Part shown: positions 9,678 through 19,537 of the stretch, one piece after another
How the letters are laid out: the number at the start of each line of letters is the position of its first letter
How positions within the stretch are numbered: the stretch's first letter is position 1
NCBI GenBank assembly: GCA_019649035.1
Contig: BMAT01008340.1
Location: 22,543-43,396 of the forward strand
Origin: Elysia marginata
Lineage: Eukaryota > Mollusca > Gastropoda > Plakobranchidae
DNA length: 20,854 nt
Direction of reading: 5' to 3'
The notes under the pieces: generated by a model
Told to the model about the DNA's origin: nothing
Database searches by the model: none
The model's input: only the letters and a program-made list of their open reading frames with translations
Position numbers and translations under genes: made by a program

Positions 9678-12600
9678 TTAACTGTCAAGATTCACCTTGC
9701 AAACTTCCATAGCATGTTTATGCAAGTAGCGTTTCTGTGAGAAGGTACGTCCGCAGCGCCGGCAAGGGAAACTTTTCGGTGCAGCGGTATGTGTGAGCAT
9801 GTGAGAGCGTAGGTTGGAGCGGTCAGCAAATGCCTTCTGACATGTCGGGTAAGAGCACTGGTACGGCCTCTCGCCCGTGTGGGTCCGCATGTGTCCCTTG
9901 AGCAGCCAGGAGCGTGTGAATAGGCGACAGCAAATTGGACACATGTTGTCAACTCGGGCTGCTTTAGTGCTGGTAGTACCTTTGGTGTTATTGCCGTGGT
10001 TCTTACTAGTGCTTGTCGCACTCGTGGTTGTGGGAATGCCTTGAAGCCTGATAGAGCTTATGCCACCGTCTGAAGTCGACAGCTCACGAGCAGGAGTATC
10101 TGCTCTGTAGGACAGGAGAGCAGTATTGTCTACGAAGTTGACAGGTTCAAAATTTACACTGATTTGGGTAGGTTTAGTGCTTTCATCACTTATGTTTTGT
10201 GAGTTTTTTACAAGCTTGTGACTTGCATCAAAGACGTTCCAGTTTTGCATGATTCCATTTATCCCCGGCGACGTCGCAACAAACGAGCGCATTGCATCAT
10301 ACTTGTCACTGCAACTCTGTGCAGACAAGTTTTCTCGGTAGAGATAATTCATCGTTTCGAAGTCTGTGTTGTATGTTGGGTTACAAGCATTGGGTCCAAG
10401 GGGCCAATCATTTTTAGCACTTTCATGTAGGCCTCTCTTAGGTCGTTTAGGGCGCTTTGAAGATAACATGTCATATCCATGATCTTTATATGTAACGCAA
10501 TCTTTGCCAAATGTTTCGCTGGAAGCGTAAACTATAGGGTCAGAAATGGCCTTTAGTTGAATGTCGTGAGTGCTAACCTGAGTCTGATGCGAAGTGCTAT
10601 AGTATGACGCGAGAGTGTTAAAATTAGTTTCATGGGAGACACTTTGGGCAGGAACGCCCTCTATTCTAAATACCTTAGGACAAGAGGCTGCAGGTGACCT
10701 GGCAACGCTACTGAGAAGGTCAAATGCTGGGGTTGCAAACTCTTGTTGCTCTTTCAATAAAATCAGAGTAGAAGAGGGCTCAATTTGGTTTGGCATGTTG
10801 AAAGACAGCGTGACTGTACTGGTTGAAGGGGTAGTTGATATTGACGGGTTGCATGCATTGCTTCGTGGTGAGTGTGGCACTGAGACATACTCTATTTCAT
10901 CTGGTCTCTGGAGGATACTTTCTCCTTTGCGATGTGTATGTTGTTGCAGAAAAACCTGCGGTATCTGCTGAGTTACTGTATTGTTGATAGAAGTATGAGC
11001 CGTGCTGTGCTCATAGAAATGCGCATCATCCGGCATATACAGGGGCGAAGCTTCATCCCCGCAGCTGCCCGGCAGCGAGTGACGGCCCCGCGAGGTGCTA
11101 GGGGCAGTTGACGGTTTGGAGAAGCTAGTGGATGGCGAAAGGAAGACAGGGGCTCCTCCGGCACTCGCTTGAACAGGATTGAACAAAGAAGGGTGAACTT
11201 TTTGTCGTTTATGACCATCTGCATTCTGTGTTAGAATGTTGTTAATTTTATTGGAGTGTTGAAACAGAGGGTTTTTGTCTAAAACAGGATCTATCACGTG
11301 TCTTTGAAATAATGATAACCCCATAGAGGAGCTTCCACTATTTGTAGGATGTTTAAAAGCTGAGTTATCTTCTTGTTCAGATTTACAGAGACCTGAATTT
11401 AGTTGATGCTCCTTTTGATATTTTAAAGGTGGGAACAAATCTTCTTTCTCATCATCTACATATAGTCTCTGCGAACATAAACTTTGTTGAGCTTGTTCGA
11501 TCAAAACTTGTCTTTTAGGTACTTCTTTGTTAGAAAACTTGTCTCCGCACTTTCGCATGAGACTCGAAATATCTTGGCGGCGTTCAGTGCGGGGGAAACC
11601 TATAGTGGGGCTTTGAGAGAGCTGTTTGACCTTCCCACTGACTTTATCCTGATTGAGAGAGTCACATGCTGTCAGAAACACAGGGATGTTGCCGCCTAGA
11701 GTTGCAACTCTCAGTTGGTTTTTATTCAGGGAAGACTCGTCAGTGCCACAACTATATGGAGAATATACATTGAATTGGTTTGAGACAGAAGGTTCCTTTC
11801 TTAGAAGAACAAAGTTACCACTTGTCAAACTCGAATTCAATTTTTCTTGAAGGCTGTCGGTCGTTACGTTGCTTTTCTCAATTTTTCGTGGAAAATTAGA
11901 AAGTGCCGCTTTATTTTTGCCACCATACATATCGGATCTCTGCATCACGGATTCTATAGTGGAAGACGACACAGTTTGCGGTCGCAATGTTATATTTGTA
12001 ACTGGCATGAGGTTTTTTCCTGTTGGAGCGTGATTGACAGATGGGATACCTTTTATATTGTTTTTTATTTTTTTAGGGCTTGTCTTATCCATGTAATGAA
12101 AACTCACATCCTCTATAGGACGATGGTGATTACCGCCAAGCACTTCAATGCCGATATTGGCTGCTCTGGTTCCTTTGCCCAAGTTAGCAGCCGTAACTGC
12201 CCTTGTCATATTGTCTGGACCAGCACGAGAGTAGTACCTGGGCATGTCAAAGTTCAATCCATTCTCACGAGCATGAGCAGTATTATCAGTTTTTAAAGTA
12301 AATAGTTCACTATTGTCTTGTATTGATTTGATAGACGCTATTGGAGTTCTTGTCTTGGTCATTGGATCGTCTTGGAAAAAGTTATCAGTGTCACATGAAT
12401 GGGATTGCGAAGACTGGGTTGTGGTTAAACCAATCACAGTCGATATCCCATTTACTGGACCAATGCCACTGATGCGTTTGTTCGAGTGACTAACAACGGC
12501 CATTTTGTCAGTCGGATATTCGAATTTATGCTTTTGGAGAGACACACCGAGATCCATTTCCTTAGCGTTATATTCTTTATTATGCGGAGGAGAAGACCTG

Positions 12601-12862
12601 TCGTGTTTTCCTATTGCAACCGCTGGTTTGCTTTCCACACCACTGTGGCATGATGGTTGTGTCTTCTCTTTTGACCTAAACATAAGGTCTTTCCTTAGCT
12701 CTTCATCTCGGCTGTACAAAGTAGATTGAGGCTCGGTCAGGCAATACTGAGACAATGCTTTCTTTTCATCTTTATTATCTTTGCCCTCCTTTAGTCCAGC
12801 CAAGTTCCCAGTTTTATCCGAAAGCCAAACTCGCATGTCCTGGTCCAACACATTCACCCTCT
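9678..12862 (-). CDS. Main coding exon of the Snail-type zinc-finger gene
   Basis: The frame is open from about 12959, but that edge starts with TTG and passes through an A-rich stretch and a pyrimidine tract typical of an intron end; the first ATG in frame is at 12836-12834. The exon is therefore taken to begin at 12862, after AG at 12864-12863. The first residues are (K)RVNVLDQDMRVWLSDKTGNL. The body is rich in Ser, Thr, Asn, Gln and Pro with no other recognisable domain. If the upstream exon is not used, translation would start at Met 12836 and the SNAG-like peptide would be lost. An open frame this long in AT-rich DNA, ending in intact fingers, makes a functional gene nearly certain. Confidence 0.95.
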
Positions 12863-15800
12863 CTATTATGGAAGAGATAGAATGTGTTATGTTGAACAAA
12901 GGAAATAATTCTAATACAAAATAAAGATCTTTTTTTTTTTTGCAAGTTTCATCAATCAAAAATTTTTTTGGAAAACTCTGCCTATGTCTGGTATGTACGT
13001 ATTAGGTTACATCTTTGCGTTGACACATGTGCAGTAGCTGGTACCTCTAATGCTGTTTATAAATTTATTTTTAAAGGGAATATAAAATACTAATACACCA
13101 AAGGCTAGATTGAGATGATACTGAGCTAGTTGGCAGCTACGTATAGTTTATTGGAGTTGCATTAACTGAACGCATGCCTTTTCCAATATCACTTCTTTTA
13201 AAATGAACGTTCGAACATTTATCCATTTGTGAGGCAACCTGGTTGGATCAGGCAAAGGTCGATCAGACAAGTTTTCAGTTAGATCCTTTAACCTACAAAA
13301 AATTGCTATAGAACAAACCATTTAATTGTTGTTTTTTTTTCAAAAATACATTTTAAGGATCTAAAAAATTTAGAGCTATCAAGAGTTATACTTTTTAATC
13401 CTATTCGGGGGCATGCAATAGATTTGTAGAGAATCATAAGAGCTCAGTATTGGAACAATCTGTTTAACCCTGGTCGCATCACGTAATATAAAACCTTGAA
13501 AGTGTTAACATTTCTTTTTTGACTACGGTATTGCTTTTACTTAATTTAATTTGACTCATGTAGAGGCCACCAAAACTAACATATAGGACTGTTTCAAGGC
13601 TAGCCTCTTTTGTTGAGAAATTAAAAAAGTGGGCTCACCAGCGAACTCTTTTGTAGGTGAGGTATTTTATTGACATAACTCTTGTGCCAAACCTAAGCCT
13701 TAAGTCACCAATACACATGGGGAACTACTCTTAAAGAACTTTTTTTTTTACACATTTGCATTCATATCTCATGAAGATGAGCACAAAAATGTATATATGA
13801 AGTTAACCTCATCGTTATCTAAGAAAGAGCCAACTTGACTATTAATGAGGAGTACGGATATAGTTGATGTGTGCGAGTCAAGCTTAATAGGCTTAAGTGT
13901 TGTAGGTTTGAGTCCTTCACAAACCAGAAACTTGTTTTTTTTTTGTTGTCAGGAAATAGATAAATTGAACAGTTGTAAAGAAACAATTCTCGTTGTCATC
14001 TACTTTTAGAACATATTAGAACTTCTGACTTAGCTAGTTCCAGACATCCCCTTGCTGCCTGACATGTAAGTATTGAGATTTTTTTGGTAGAAAACAAAAA
14101 TTGAAATTTATGTAACTCTTCTCGTCAATATTCACAACTCGAATCATCTAAGATAGCCCACTATATTTCGCTGACCAGGTATATCTTATTATGGTCTCAG
14201 CAATGGATTTTAATGTATAGTTTTTTTTAAGGTGATCAGTTCTCAGCCTGCTACACCTATTCCGATTTACCAGAGTCCATGTTTCCAGGAAGACTGCATC
14301 GAGCAATCGGCTTGTCAGGCATCTTTTCATGACCACCCCACGTGAACGTAACGTCGGGCCTCGGATGGTTTGATACGTCACCAGCAGTCAAGACAGACTT
14401 GTGGTCGCTTCTGGGAAAATTGAAAAAAAAAAACATCATCACCGAAGCCTCCGTGAAAGAATTTGATTAATTTTCTTTGTTTAATTAACATGAGACGAAC
14501 TTAATTTTCCATTTAATTTATTTCATACTATTTGCCAGTAATATATGTACTAATTTGTAAAAGGGATTTTGTTAGTTTAATCTATTTCTTCGTCTGAGTA
14601 CACATGATGCAACTCATTATAAAAGCACATACTTATCAAAAATACCGTTTATCTGAATTCTCTACCTACAACTTTTTAAAATAAATAACCAATAAAGGCC
14701 AATCTGAATGTCATATCATTGTCGTTGCTTATTATTTATTTTTATCCAATCAATTAAGCCAATAAGAAAACTTATGCTATGAACGACGATCATGGCCTCG
14801 ACAGAAATGTATTAAATTCTGTTTTAAATAATATACACTAAATCTTCAAAGCACCTGGAAAAAAGTCTTGTTTCTTGCAATTTGTTGTTTAAAATCCTAA
14901 AAGTGAAACGTTTACTTTAAAGAAGAGAAGATTCAAAAGCTTAGTTTGATAATTGATTCAAAAACATTACTTTGCAGAGGTTTAATTGGGGACGAGTAAG
15001 GCAAGCATTTAACTGATTGATGTGGATCGCTTTTTAGTGTCATATTATGACAGCTTTGTTTATGTTCATGTCTGCATTATTATTTGATTGACTGATTAGT
15101 TGTAGTATAACTATACTAAGCCAGCCAGTTTACCTTTGGCTCGAGTTAAATAGAGTTACAAGTACGAGCAATGTGTTGTGTTTATATTTTTGCAATTGGG
15201 CCAATGACCTCACATGAATTAAGTTATTAATCATCGCTTTTGTGAAAATCGTTTTTTTTTAATGACTGACTGTGTACATATTTTGATTTTATCTATCTTG
15301 ATCGATTCGTACCCAGCCAACATAATTTGTCTATATCTGTTTATCTATCTATCCATCCGCCTATCTATCTATCTACCTATCTATCTATATCTGCATATAC
15401 ATGTACATAAATTTTATCTTCCATCCTCCTCTTTCTCTCTCTTTATCATTGTATGATTTCATGTCTTTTTTTTAATCTGTGTCTGTCTTTCTATATTCTA
15501 TGCCACTCTATTTAGACTGTCTGTATACTTTAAATTTCAACTAAGCTATCTCCCCGCTTTTCCTTTGTATGCAAAGATTGTATGTTTACAAAAATATGTA
15601 TGCCTCTATATGCAAAGATTGTATGAATACAAAAATATGTATGCCTCTCTATCGATTATTCATTTGCTTTCCTACTGAGGAAAATGCAAAAACTACGCCT
15701 AACGAACTATTACCTTCCTTCAACCCCTATTGCTGTTTTACAGGGTGTTTTTAGCATGACCTCACTTTGATCACCAGTCCACCGCGTTTTTGATACAAGT

Positions 15801-17096
15801 GAGGCCCGCATCTGGGTCATCTGTGGGAATATACGGCTCAGTTAGAAAGAAGATAAATGGAAGACGAATATATGGTCTACTAAACAACATCATGACAAAT
15901 ATTTGAAAATTAAATTTAAAAAAAAAGAGCGCGATAAAATGTAGGATATTCCAAAAGAAAAAGTGATTTAATAAGTTTTTGTATTGTCCGTGAGATATGC
16001 TCCCCGTTCTCATCCTCCTCCCCTTTCCTCCTTTTACCTCTGTTCCTACGTTATTTAAAATTCCATACTCAGTCTTGCGCTTAATTGCCTATGAACCGAT
16101 GATAAAATCAAGTTTGAAATGAATCTGTTCTGATAACATTGCCTTTTCATCTAAAAATACATATGAATATATTGGTCAAAATAATTTTGTGAATGCTTGT
16201 TGTAGACCAAATTGTTAGTGTTAGAAATCCATTTTAGGTCTATGTCTCCACATAATTATGCCAATCTTGGTGACTACCACTACGCCTTGCAAAGAAAAAA
16301 ATGGGTAAAAGTCATATTGGATGTATTTTCTATTCTGATCATATCCCTCTTACTCCTATCATCTTCAAAAGTATTTTTTAAACAAATGCTCTAGCTCTAA
16401 GTTTGAATAAAGATAGGAACATCTCTAGAAATGTGTCACGTTATTGCAAAGCTTTTATGTTGTTTGTGATTTTCTTATAAAAAAAATAGTATGTTAACTG
16501 TTACCTCGATAAGCGCTGATTCCTTGCTCTAATTTTATGAGCTGCAGTGTTTTTGCTGAAAAGAGAACTAAATCACTCATTTAAAATTAAAGTAAAAAGT
16601 AAAAAAAAAGCCTAAAAAGGTTGAAAACAAAGCAACCGTTGACCCAAATCTGATTTACCGTAAGCCTACATATAATAGAGTGATCTTTTCCGTTTTACTG
16701 TACCACATACGATAAAACTGACTACGAAGCACACAGAGATATTAATTTTGACAACAGTGACACCCTACCCTGAGTCCTAAATAGAATCTTGTGACAAGGG
16801 AGAGATGGTGGTATGACTTTGCTCCGCCACTGGGCTTTTTTTCTCTGATGCTGTAGGAATGTCTCTTGGTTATCCCGTGATGCCAGGGCGAAAGACACTC
16901 GTATGTGTCTTGACCAGGTTTGAACAACGACCTAGTCACCATCTTTGTTTTCACGCCGGAGACTAAAAAAAGGAATTGGGATCATCACCATCATGATCAT
17001 GGCCATCATTATCATCATCAGCACCAGCAGCATCATTATCATCGTCATCATCATCGTCATCATCATCACCATCATCATCACCATCACCAATAATAA

Positions 17097-17186
<90 letters not shown>

Positions 17187-18054
17187 TGATGATAATATGA
17201 TTTCGATATTATTTCATTTTGATTTTTGATCTTACTATCACAATTATTACTTTGGAAATAATAATTTCATTAAGTTTTAAAAAGAATGGTAGAAAATGTG
17301 TATCTCCTTTATCACGGTTGGTATTGCATCACTGTACCATGATTTAGTCAAATAAAATTTACTGAGGATATCTTGCCAAAATTAAAGGGGAAGTAAATAC
17401 AGAGAAAGGGGAGCCAGAGAAGGAAAGAGGGAGAAAGAAAGAAAGAGAGAGATATATATATAGAGAGTAATATTGATAAGATGGTACAGAGACCAGAATT
17501 TGAAATTTAAAATGGGATACCTGTGATACGTTAGGAAAGAGACACATTTAGAGCACTCTAAATTTACCCTTTAAAGAAATAATTATCAAATTAGGTCTAT
17601 TGAATAGATCTAAATCTATAAAAAAAATTGTAAATGCAGGAGAGAGGGTCATCAACATTCCTCGCTTTATTGGAGTTGGTAAACCGTAGGCCTAGGCCTA
17701 CATCTTGCTGTGAATCTAGAAAGGTAAATTTTAGACCTAGAGACTTAAAAGAGTAATTTTCTGAAAAGGTTTAGACATAGGTCTAATGTAGGTCTATTTT
17801 AACAAATAGATCTATATGAAATAAAAAAAAAACTTTTGATCTAGTTTGTTGCCAGATCAACTACGCTGTTGAGGTGGTGCGCAAATTCGAAAACTCAACC
17901 AAATGAGTGGATATATATCCATACTTCCAAAAAATCCGATATCGTCTAGGTTTAGAGTACAAAGAAAAATAAACTTACTTTCTTGACTACCATAGTCATT
18001 TGACGTTTTTCTTGATCCATAATTACGAACTGAATATATGAAACTTTTAGGCAT
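9678..18054 (-). CDS. SNAG-like, Snail-type C2H2 zinc-finger transcription factor, two coding exons (17979-18054, 9678-12862)
   Basis: Inferred spliced model of 1,086 residues. Exon 1 gives 25 codons plus one base (MPKSFIYSVRN...), and exon 2 supplies two bases and the rest. Seen: an ATG start with an in-frame TAA 15 bases upstream, a GTAAGT donor, an acceptor with pyrimidine tract (tatctcttccataatag), matching phases, and an uninterrupted 3.2-kb frame to the TAA at 9680-9678. Domains: residues 1-9 resemble SNAG (consensus MPRSFLVKK); about 25-990 is a low-complexity Ser/Thr/Asn/Gln region with KRPKRPKR at about 828-835; three zinc fingers lie at about 1000-1080. Known: SNAG peptides recruit the LSD1/CoREST corepressor, and Snail-type fingers bind E-box-like DNA. 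It is therefore probably a nuclear repressor. Snail and Scratch proteins are usually 250-400 residues with four or five fingers, so this is unusually long with fewer fingers. Orthology is unresolved. Confidence 0.75.
9699..9941 (-). other. Three C-terminal Snail/Scratch-type zinc fingers
   Basis: Finger 1 is CPIC...FTRSWLLKGHMRTH, equivalent to Snail FSRPWLLQGHIRTH. Finger 2 carries FADRSNLRSHMLTH, equivalent to Snail FADRSNLRAHLQTH, but has C-x4-C (CSYPTC) instead of C-x2-C. Finger 3 is CRRC...FSQKRYLHKHAMEVC with Cys as the last ligand (C2HC), as in the last Snail finger. The linker TGERPYQ is canonical; the second linker, TAAPKSFP, is not. Ligands by main-exon frame residue: 1007/1010/1023/1027, 1035/1040/1053/1057 and 1066/1069/1082/1087. 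Confidence 0.95.
10434..10457 (-). other. Basic NLS-like stretch KRPKRPKR
   Basis: Eight residues, KRPKRPKR, lie in the otherwise neutral disordered part, about 165 residues before the first finger. They resemble a monopartite nuclear localisation signal. The role is inferred from composition only. Confidence 0.5.
15331..15390. repeat. Imperfect TCTA/ATCT microsatellite
   Basis: Interrupted tctatct units, with atccatccgc in the middle. Confidence 0.9.
15568..15649. repeat. 41-bp tandem duplication
   Basis: The unit from tatgcaaagattgtatg to atgcctct occurs at 15568-15608 and 15609-15649 with only a few differences (gtttac against gaatac in the middle). Confidence 0.92.
16979..17192. repeat. 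Compound (ATC)n / (AAT)n / (GAT)n trinucleotide array
   Basis: Imperfect ATC units run from about 16979 to 17087, near-perfect AAT units from about 17088 to 17183, then three GAT units. It is among the largest simple-sequence arrays in the window, inside the predicted intron about 0.8 kb from the short first exon. Confidence 0.95.
17399..17467. repeat. Purine-rich GA/GAAA tract with short TA run
   Basis: The + strand is almost all purine (agagaaaggggagcc..gagaaagaaagaaag), ending in tatatatata and gagag. It is low-complexity sequence with no assigned role. Confidence 0.85.
17686..17701. repeat. 16-bp perfect palindrome GTAGGCCTAGGCCTAC
   Basis: Largest member of a family of AGGCCT-centred palindromes in this window; the others are GGTAGGCCTACC (6169-6180), CTGTAGGCCTACAG (18896-18909) and TAGGCCTA (19628-19635). 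Diverged taggtcta and tagatcta versions surround it at 17590-17815. Confidence 0.9.
17979..18054 (-). CDS. First coding exon with SNAG-like N-terminus
   Basis: ATG at 18054-18052 begins MPKSFIYSVRN. After 25 codons and one base comes a consensus donor GTAAGT (17978-17973). M, P, K/R, S and F match the SNAG core; Ile for Leu at position 6 is conservative, but Tyr at position 7 and what follows are not canonical. Phase 1 fits only the first of three closely spaced AGs at the main exon (12864-12863). TTTTCAAG directly before the ATG could itself be a splice acceptor, so a 5' non-coding exon further upstream is possible. Confidence 0.65.
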
Positions 18055-18107
18055 CTTGAAAAGTATTTATTGTTTAGACAATATGGGCAAGTGCTGCCAA
18101 TGAACTG

Positions 18108-18115
18108 TGACGTCA
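18108..18115. promoter_or_regulatory. Full palindromic CRE (TGACGTCA)
   Basis: An exact TGACGTCA lies 54 bases upstream of the predicted ATG of the zinc-finger gene. This is the full consensus of CREB/ATF bZIP factors. The position fits a proximal promoter or 5' UTR. Function is inferred. Confidence 0.5.
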
Positions 18116-18598
18116 CATTACCTTTTACCAAGTGCTTGGTGCGAAATCGAGTCATCGTATTCAAATCCAACAAAACTTGACAATTTAGTGCGAGGATTAG
18201 AATCTAGGTTTTTCCTTTCATGATTTCACAAAACAGATTTAAGTTGTAAACATTGCTAAATACATTTTGCAAAAGTCATGTCTTTTGAAGCACACAAAAG
18301 TCCTTTAGCTTACCTTTATTCCTCCCATTACACCTTTTCCTCTTATAATTTTTCTTCTCTTCCTTTTCTTCATAATTCTCGTTTATTAATCTTCTTATCT
18401 GTTCTTCTTGCCTGTAAAAAAGACCTAAACATGGATTTAGTCTACTTGTTGAGATATTTCTTAGGTATTTTATTCGAACAGTTTTGGACAACATTATTAT
18501 GTATTAGGCCTATTTTGCTCCTCACGTATGTAAAAACTGAACCATAAATTAATAATATCAGCTGTCGCAGTTTCCCAGTCCCTGAATCGCTAAAAATC

Positions 18599-18613
18599 TT
18601 GGCAAACTGCCAA
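18599..18613. promoter_or_regulatory. Full NFI consensus TTGGC(N5)GCCAA
   Basis: An exact nuclear factor I palindrome with AAACT as spacer, about 545 bases upstream of the predicted ATG. Ten fixed bases make a chance match in 20 kb unlikely, but binding is not shown. Confidence 0.4.
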
Positions 18614-18854
18614 TGTGGCCTCTACAGCATGGCCAGAGTCGCGTCAAACGTTTAATTACACGCTTTCATTATCACCACAGCCGTAAAATTAATTAAAATA
18701 GCCCTTAACATAATTAAGTACCAAAAGCCAAAAAAAAGAAGCAAAAAACAAACAAACAAAAACCACGTAGAAGTTGTATGTGCACTAAAAAGATTAGAAA
18801 AAATACCACGGTAATTTTAATTCTAAAACGAGCAACGTCTTTTTCAAGTGTAGG

Positions 18855-18870
18855 CTAGATCTAGATCTAG
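18855..18870. repeat. 16-bp palindrome CTAGATCTAGATCTAG
   Basis: Perfect self-complementary run flanked by taggctag and gctagg, close to the CTGTAGGCCTACAG palindrome at 18896-18909. Confidence 0.9.
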
Positions 18871-19199
18871 GCTAGGAGTTAGGAATTGGATTTATCTGTA
18901 GGCCTACAGTTATGTTGTACTTGTAGACTAAATGATTAGATCACGAAATGAAGCCTGGTTATAATATACCTATCATTAGGCCCATGGCCTTTCGGAGATG
19001 ACATTTCAGCACGCTCCTTTCAATTAAGTCTCCTGATTATAATATATCTCCAGCAATAACATTAGTTCCAATTCAATAAAAAGAAATAAGAGAAAGTAAT
19101 GACAACTTATGCAGCTGGTATAGAACTCAAAGCATAATTCGTCAAAATTGTCCATAATCTAAATAACAAAAAAATTGAGTTTATTTTAATGGGTTCTAT

Positions 19200-19208
19200 A
19201 CTGCTATA
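19200..19208. repeat. Left target-site duplication of the LINE insertion
   Basis: ACTGCTATA directly before the LINE remnant; the same nine bases follow the element at 19529-19537. Confidence 0.8.
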
Positions 19209-19528
19209 AATGAGTCACTATGGGAAAGAACTAGACAGATTCCAGCAGGAGACGAAATAGGAAGGCGACGATGGAGATGGATTGGCAACACTCTAAGAAC
19301 GCCATGTGGCAGCATCACAAAGAATGTGTTGGACTGGAACGTACAGGGGAAAAGATCAAGAGGAAGACCCAGAGGAACGTGGAGAAGAGTCAGAGACAAT
19401 GATGTAAAATACAGTGGACATACATGGAACCATGTTAAGCGGGTGGCCTAGGATAGAGAGATATGGAGGGGCTTTGTTGATGGCCTATACCCTGCTCCAG
19501 GGTGAGAAAGGCAAAGAAGAAGAAGAAG
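19209..19528 (+). mobile_element. 5'-truncated non-LTR retrotransposon (LINE), C-terminal end of the reverse transcriptase ORF
   Basis: The + strand frame from 19215 reads LWERTRQIP, GRRRWRWIGNTLR, LDWNVQGKRSRGRPRGTWRR, HTWNHVKRVA, a TAG (19449-19451), then IWRGFVDGLYPAPG and TGA (19503-19505). This is the characteristic C-terminal tail after the reverse transcriptase domain of many invertebrate LINEs (RRRWxWIGH, GKRxRGRP, TWR, DRxxWRxxVDGLCP). It ends in (AAG)5 at 19514-19528, a simple-sequence tail typical of such elements. With only about 320 bp left and one stop at 19449, it is a dead-on-arrival insertion. The clade is not settled. Confidence 0.9.
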
Positions 19529-19537
19529 ACTGCTATA
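19529..19537. repeat. Right target-site duplication of the LINE insertion
   Basis: ACTGCTATA directly after the (AAG)5 tail; it matches 19200-19208 exactly. Confidence 0.8.

Larger units (their letters stand above)
12863..17978 (-). other. Predicted 5.1-kb intron of the zinc-finger gene
   Basis: AT-rich DNA between the GTAAGT donor (17978-17973) and the AG acceptor (12864-12863). It holds a TCTA microsatellite, a 41-bp tandem duplication, the (ATC)n/(AAT)n array, a purine-rich tract (17399-17467) and a 16-bp AGGCCT palindrome. No other coding exon was recognised on either strand. Confidence 0.65.
18055..19199. other. Upstream region of the zinc-finger gene
   Basis: No coding sequence is recognised. 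On the - strand this is 5' to the predicted start codon and should hold the 5' UTR and promoter, unless a further upstream exon exists. It contains a full CRE, a full NFI palindrome in a less AT-rich patch (about 18555-18670), and CTAGATCTAGATCTAG (18855-18870). No TATA box is convincing. Confidence 0.5.

Noticed and set aside
10218..12729. Several 65-149 codon frames on the plus strand and short frames on the minus strand
   Set aside because: They lie opposite or within the long zinc-finger exon and have no domain of their own; they are shadows of it.
12863..12959. N-terminal 33 codons of the long minus-strand frame as part of the protein
   Set aside because: It begins at TTG, not ATG, holds an A-rich run and then a pyrimidine tract with AG, and so looks like intron end sequence.
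13905..13915. GGTTTGAGTCC, similar to a tRNA B box
   Set aside because: One mismatch in the core, and no A box or cloverleaf upstream; not enough for a tRNA or tRNA-derived SINE.
14148..14442. Minus-strand ORFs of 61 and 77 codons
   Set aside because: No similarity recognised and no splice sites supporting an exon in the zinc-finger gene.
16945..17229. Plus-strand ORF with poly-Ile and poly-Asn
   Set aside because: It is the ATC/AAT trinucleotide array read in one frame.
17952..18173. Minus-strand ORF overlapping the SNAG-like exon in another frame
   Set aside because: No recognisable motif; the overlapping frame with MPKSF and a GTAAGT donor explains the site better.
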